Assembly (NCBI GenBank): GCA_019237435.1
Contig: JAFAHB010000237.1
Coordinates: forward strand, 1-7,366
Source: Vulcanimicrobiota bacterium
GTDB taxonomy: Bacteria; Vulcanimicrobiota; Vulcanimicrobiia; Vulcanimicrobiales; Vulcanimicrobiaceae
Reading direction: 5' to 3'
DNA length: 7,366 nucleotides
Shown: positions 5,288-7,366 of the stretch, one piece after another
Position numbering within the stretch: the stretch's first letter is position 1
How the letters are laid out: the number at the start of each line of letters is the position of its first letter
Position numbers and translations under genes: made by a program
Notes under the pieces: model-generated
Seen by the model: the letters and a program-made list of their open reading frames with translations, nothing else
The model's database searches: none
Told to the model about the DNA's origin: nothing

Positions 5288-6658
5288 TTAGTGCAACCTC
5301 AGCAGTACGACGATTCCGTCGCGGTCGGTCATGACGGCATACCGCCGACGCACGATCGCGCGTTGCACCACAGGCTCGTCCACGTCGCGCCAGTTCGGCA
5401 AATAATGCGTCCGATCGTAAACGAACCATGGCTGGCTGTCGAAACCGACGGAGGCGTTAGGATCGAGGCCCAAATGCGCGAAGATCTCTTCTTCGGCGCC
5501 GACGTACGCGCGTGGAGGCAAGCGCTGCAACGTCCGTTCGAGCAACGCATCGTGCGCGTTGGGGAATCGGTACAGAAAGTACCAGTACTCCATCGGGCTC
5601 GCGAAAATTCCGACGTAGACGCAGATCGCCGCCGCGGCCGCGACGAATCCGCTCGCGAGCCGCACGCTGCGCGTGCGCAGCCGAGCGGCGCCGTCGACGA
5701 ACCCAGCCAGCGCGTAACCGGTCAATAGCGCGCTATAGTGCGCGCCCGGCATGAGCGTTAGCGGCTGATGCGAGGCCAGCGTTTCGATGAATCCAGGGAT
5801 GAGGAAGAGCCCGTAACGAGACACACATGGAAGAAATGCGAGCGGCGCAAGAACGATCGCAACGTAGCCCACGCGCGCGAGCAGCGCGCCGCCAACGCCG
5901 TGCTCGCTCGCCTGCGGTGCGGTCCAGTCGAAGAAATGAAACGAGAGGTAGGGGACGTGAGGATTGAGCGCCGGGCGAACCACGCCAAAATACAGCAACG
6001 CCATCCCGACCGCCAAACCAACAATGCTAAAGCCCACGCGCTTGGCTTGCGAATCGTTGCGCGCAGTTGCCGTGAAGAGCAAACCGTTGATCGCAAGAAC
6101 GATGAATTGATCCTCTTTCGTGCATGCGAGCAGAAGCGCGGCGGCGATGCTCAGCGCCCAGCGGCGCCGATCGAGCGCAAAGACGAGCGTGGCCGAGAGG
6201 AGCGGCACGAAGGCCATTTCGTGAAAGTCTCCGACGCCGTTTGCCCACAGTATTGGATAGAGCGCCGCGACCGCGGCGATGGCGAAGGCTGCCGGCGGCC
6301 CAAACCTGGCTCGCGCCAATCCCCAAATCGGAAATAGCACCGCTGCGACGAGCACGGCTTGAAAATAGTTGAGTCCGACGGGCCCGAAGGCGCGCAGAAA
6401 CGGCCACGATAGCACGATGATTGGGGACCAATGCACGAGCAGGTGGTTCACTCCGCCTTCCGCGGTGCTAAAAAATCCCGCGCCGACGCCGGCGATGACC
6501 TGCGTGAAGATACCCAGGTCTACGCCGTTTCGAAAGATGAGGTAGCGCCAGTCGACGATCGCGCACAGAGCCGCAGCCAACGCCACAAAGAGCGCGCAGA
6601 GAGCGGCTATTTCCGCTTTTTCTCTTTTGGAGTCACGCACGTCCCGGTCGCGCGGCAA
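5288..6658 (-). CDS. DUF2079 family polytopic membrane protein
   Basis: This protein of up to 456 residues matches the DUF2079 family of multi-spanning membrane proteins, which resemble GT-C glycosyltransferases or mannosyltransferases but have no settled function. Family landmarks are DLGIFTQ (47-53), [17 protein letters not shown] (64-80, with His72 and His76), GDFHEMAF (143-150) and the CTKEDQF block (179-185). Asp, His and Glu on the outer face after the first membrane segments are what a polyprenyl-phosphate-sugar transferase would need, but this is inference. Roughly 9-11 hydrophobic segments run from residue 16 to about 355, followed by a soluble C-terminal domain (about 360-456). The start is uncertain: TTG at 6658 (52-nt overlap with the upstream gene) or GTG at 6640 (34-nt overlap). 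Neither has a clear Shine-Dalgarno, and no ATG is suitably placed. The overlap implies translation coupled to the ammonia-lyase-like gene. Confidence 0.87.
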   Translation of the reverse strand: MPRDRDVRDSKREKAEIAALCALFVALAAALCAIVDWRYLIFRNGVDLGIFTQVIAGVGAGFFSTAEGGVNHLLVHWSPIIVLSWPFLRAFGPVGLNYFQAVLVAAVLFPIWGLARARFGPPAAFAIAAVAALYPILWANGVGDFHEMAFVPLLSATLVFALDRRRWALSIAAALLLACTKEDQFIVLAINGLLFTATARNDSQAKRVGFSIVGLAVGMALLYFGVVRPALNPHVPYLSFHFFDWTAPQASEHGVGGALLARVGYVAIVLAPLAFLPCVSRYGLFLIPGFIETLASHQPLTLMPGAHYSALLTGYALAGFVDGAARLRTRSVRLASGFVAAAAAICVYVGIFASPMEYWYFLYRFPNAHDALLERTLQRLPPRAYVGAEEEIFAHLGLDPNASVGFDSQPWFVYDRTHYLPNWRDVDEPVVQRAIVRRRYAVMTDRDGIVVLLRLH

Positions 6659-7017
6659 ACGACGATCGGCGCATCGAGTAAGTCGGCGGCGCTCTCACCG
6701 ATGTCGGGGCGCGCCGCGATGACTTTGCGGGCTTCGAACTCCATTCGTCTCGACGTCTTGCCGACGTGCACGAGACGGGCCTCGGCCTCAATGTAGTCGC
6801 CGGCGTACGTCGGTGCGAGGAACCTGATCTCGTCGTAGGCGGCGAAGAGCCCTTCGTCGCCGTCCATGCGGATCAACAGCTCGGTCGCAACGTCGCCGAA
6901 CAGCGCGAGGATGCGCGCGCCGTCAACCAGGTTCCCGCCATAATGCGCATCGTGCGCGCTCATGCGGACGCGAACGATCGCGCGGGGCGTAGCGTTTAAG
7001 CCTTCGCCAACTGCCAT
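6607..7017 (-). CDS. kal: Hotdog-fold acyl-CoA ammonia-lyase-like protein (3-aminobutyryl-CoA or beta-alanyl-CoA type)
   Basis: This 136-residue single-hotdog protein closely resembles 3-aminobutyryl-CoA ammonia-lyase (Kal, lysine fermentation) and beta-alanyl-CoA ammonia-lyase (Acl of Clostridium propionicum). These enzymes remove ammonia from beta-amino acyl-CoAs to give crotonyl- or acryloyl-CoA. The diagnostic block [18 protein letters not shown] (19-36) is followed by [18 protein letters not shown] (41-58), [12 protein letters not shown] (66-77) and [15 protein letters not shown] (85-99), then CRATGTCV (121-128) and a basic tail KEKKRK. Length is typical of the family. The ATG at 7017 has GAGG/GGAG just upstream, rather close, and lies 22 nt inside the end of mazG. 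None of the usual lysine-pathway genes (kamA, kamD, kamE, kdd, kce) is in the window, so the physiological substrate is open. A hotdog thioesterase or dehydratase of related fold is the alternative. Confidence 0.82.
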   Translation of the reverse strand: MAVGEGLNATPRAIVRVRMSAHDAHYGGNLVDGARILALFGDVATELLIRMDGDEGLFAAYDEIRFLAPTYAGDYIEAEARLVHVGKTSRRMEFEARKVIAARPDIGESAADLLDAPIVVCRATGTCVTPKEKKRK

Positions 7018-7366
7018 AGCTCCTCGAGTTCGTCCAGTGAAAGGTCGGAAAGGCTCTTTCCCTCGGCGGCGGCGCGCGCTTCCATCGAGGCAAAGCGCCG
7101 ATAGAACTTCTCGTTCGCTTCGCGCATCGCCGTTTCCGCATCGATGCCGAGCGCGCGCGAAAGGTTCACCAGCGTGAAAAAGACGTCGCCGAGCTCGGCG
7201 CGCACGCGCGGATCGTCCTGCTTGGCACGACGCGCTTCGGCGAGCTCGCCAAGCTCTTCGGTCAGCTTGTCGAGGACGCCGTCCACGCTGGGCCAGTCGA
7301 ATCCGACGCGCGCGGCTTTCTCTTGCATGCGCTGTCCGCGCTGGAGCGCGCCCAAATGCTTCGGAA
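6996..7366 (-). CDS. mazG: MazG nucleoside triphosphate pyrophosphohydrolase, C-terminal part (5' end beyond window)
   Basis: MazG is a cytosolic all-alpha NTP pyrophosphatase that hydrolyses (d)NTPs, including damaged ones, to monophosphate and PPi. The frame is open to the right edge. The visible residues read [20 protein letters not shown] and continue GFDWP, the conserved opening of the second MazG domain, so the TTG at 7355 is internal and is not the true start. The metal-binding EExxE...ExxD signature is intact as EELGE (7245-7259) and ELGD (7185-7196). The later NEKFYRRF helix (about 7094-7117) is also typical. The C-terminal tail after it is acidic and ends ELWQLAKA. The stop codon lies inside the next gene (22-nt overlap), so mazG is the first visible gene of a mazG-kal-DUF2079 transcript. 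Whether the full protein has one or two MazG domains cannot be seen here. Confidence 0.93.
   Translation of the reverse strand, partial: PKHLGALQRGQRMQEKAARVGFDWPSVDGVLDKLTEELGELAEARRAKQDDPRVRAELGDVFFTLVNLSRALGIDAETAMREANEKFYRRFASMEARAAAEGKSLSDLSLDELEELWQLAKA

Overview
The window is GC-rich bacterial chromosome with tightly packed, often overlapping genes. Two observations point to a deep-branching Terrabacteria-type lineage. One is the gene order rqcP-whiA-gap, since whiA-gap adjacency is familiar from Actinobacteria and relatives. The other is a secreted beta-propeller lipoprotein of a style I associate with Candidatus Eremiobacterota (WPS-2). The phylum assignment is an inference from gene content, not a result of any search.

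Left part (1-2004, minus strand): a housekeeping run. RqcP (an S4-domain ribosome quality-control factor, GTG start) overlaps whiA (a WhiA-family DNA-binding regulator) by 10 nt. whiA is followed after 9 nt by gap (glyceraldehyde-3-phosphate dehydrogenase), which runs off the left edge.

Middle (2005-4058, plus strand): a divergent two-gene operon of a PadR-family repressor and a MATE multidrug/cation antiporter, 3 nt apart. Its promoter can be read directly: a perfect -35 TTGACA, an 18-bp spacer containing the palindrome TCGATATATCGA, and a -10-like TACTAT. A hairpin-forming dispersed repeat sits between this promoter and the padR Shine-Dalgarno. The operator core GATATATC occurs again just before the MATE gene.

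Right part (4066-7366, minus strand): transcription runs from mazG (C-terminal part only, cut by the window edge) through a hotdog-fold protein closely resembling 3-aminobutyryl-CoA/beta-alanyl-CoA ammonia-lyase, then a DUF2079 polytopic membrane protein. These three genes overlap one another. After a 148-nt gap comes the predicted lipoprotein with NHL-like propeller repeats, which converges on the MATE gene with only 7 nt between stop codons.

I see no tRNA, rRNA, CRISPR array, transposase or phage gene. I did not find convincing evidence of a wholly new system. The most interesting items are the padR-MATE control region with its repeat and paired operator cores, the lysine-fermentation-type ammonia-lyase separated from any pathway partners and coupled to mazG, and the possibility that the padR-to-DUF2079 block separates an older mazG-rqcP neighbourhood.
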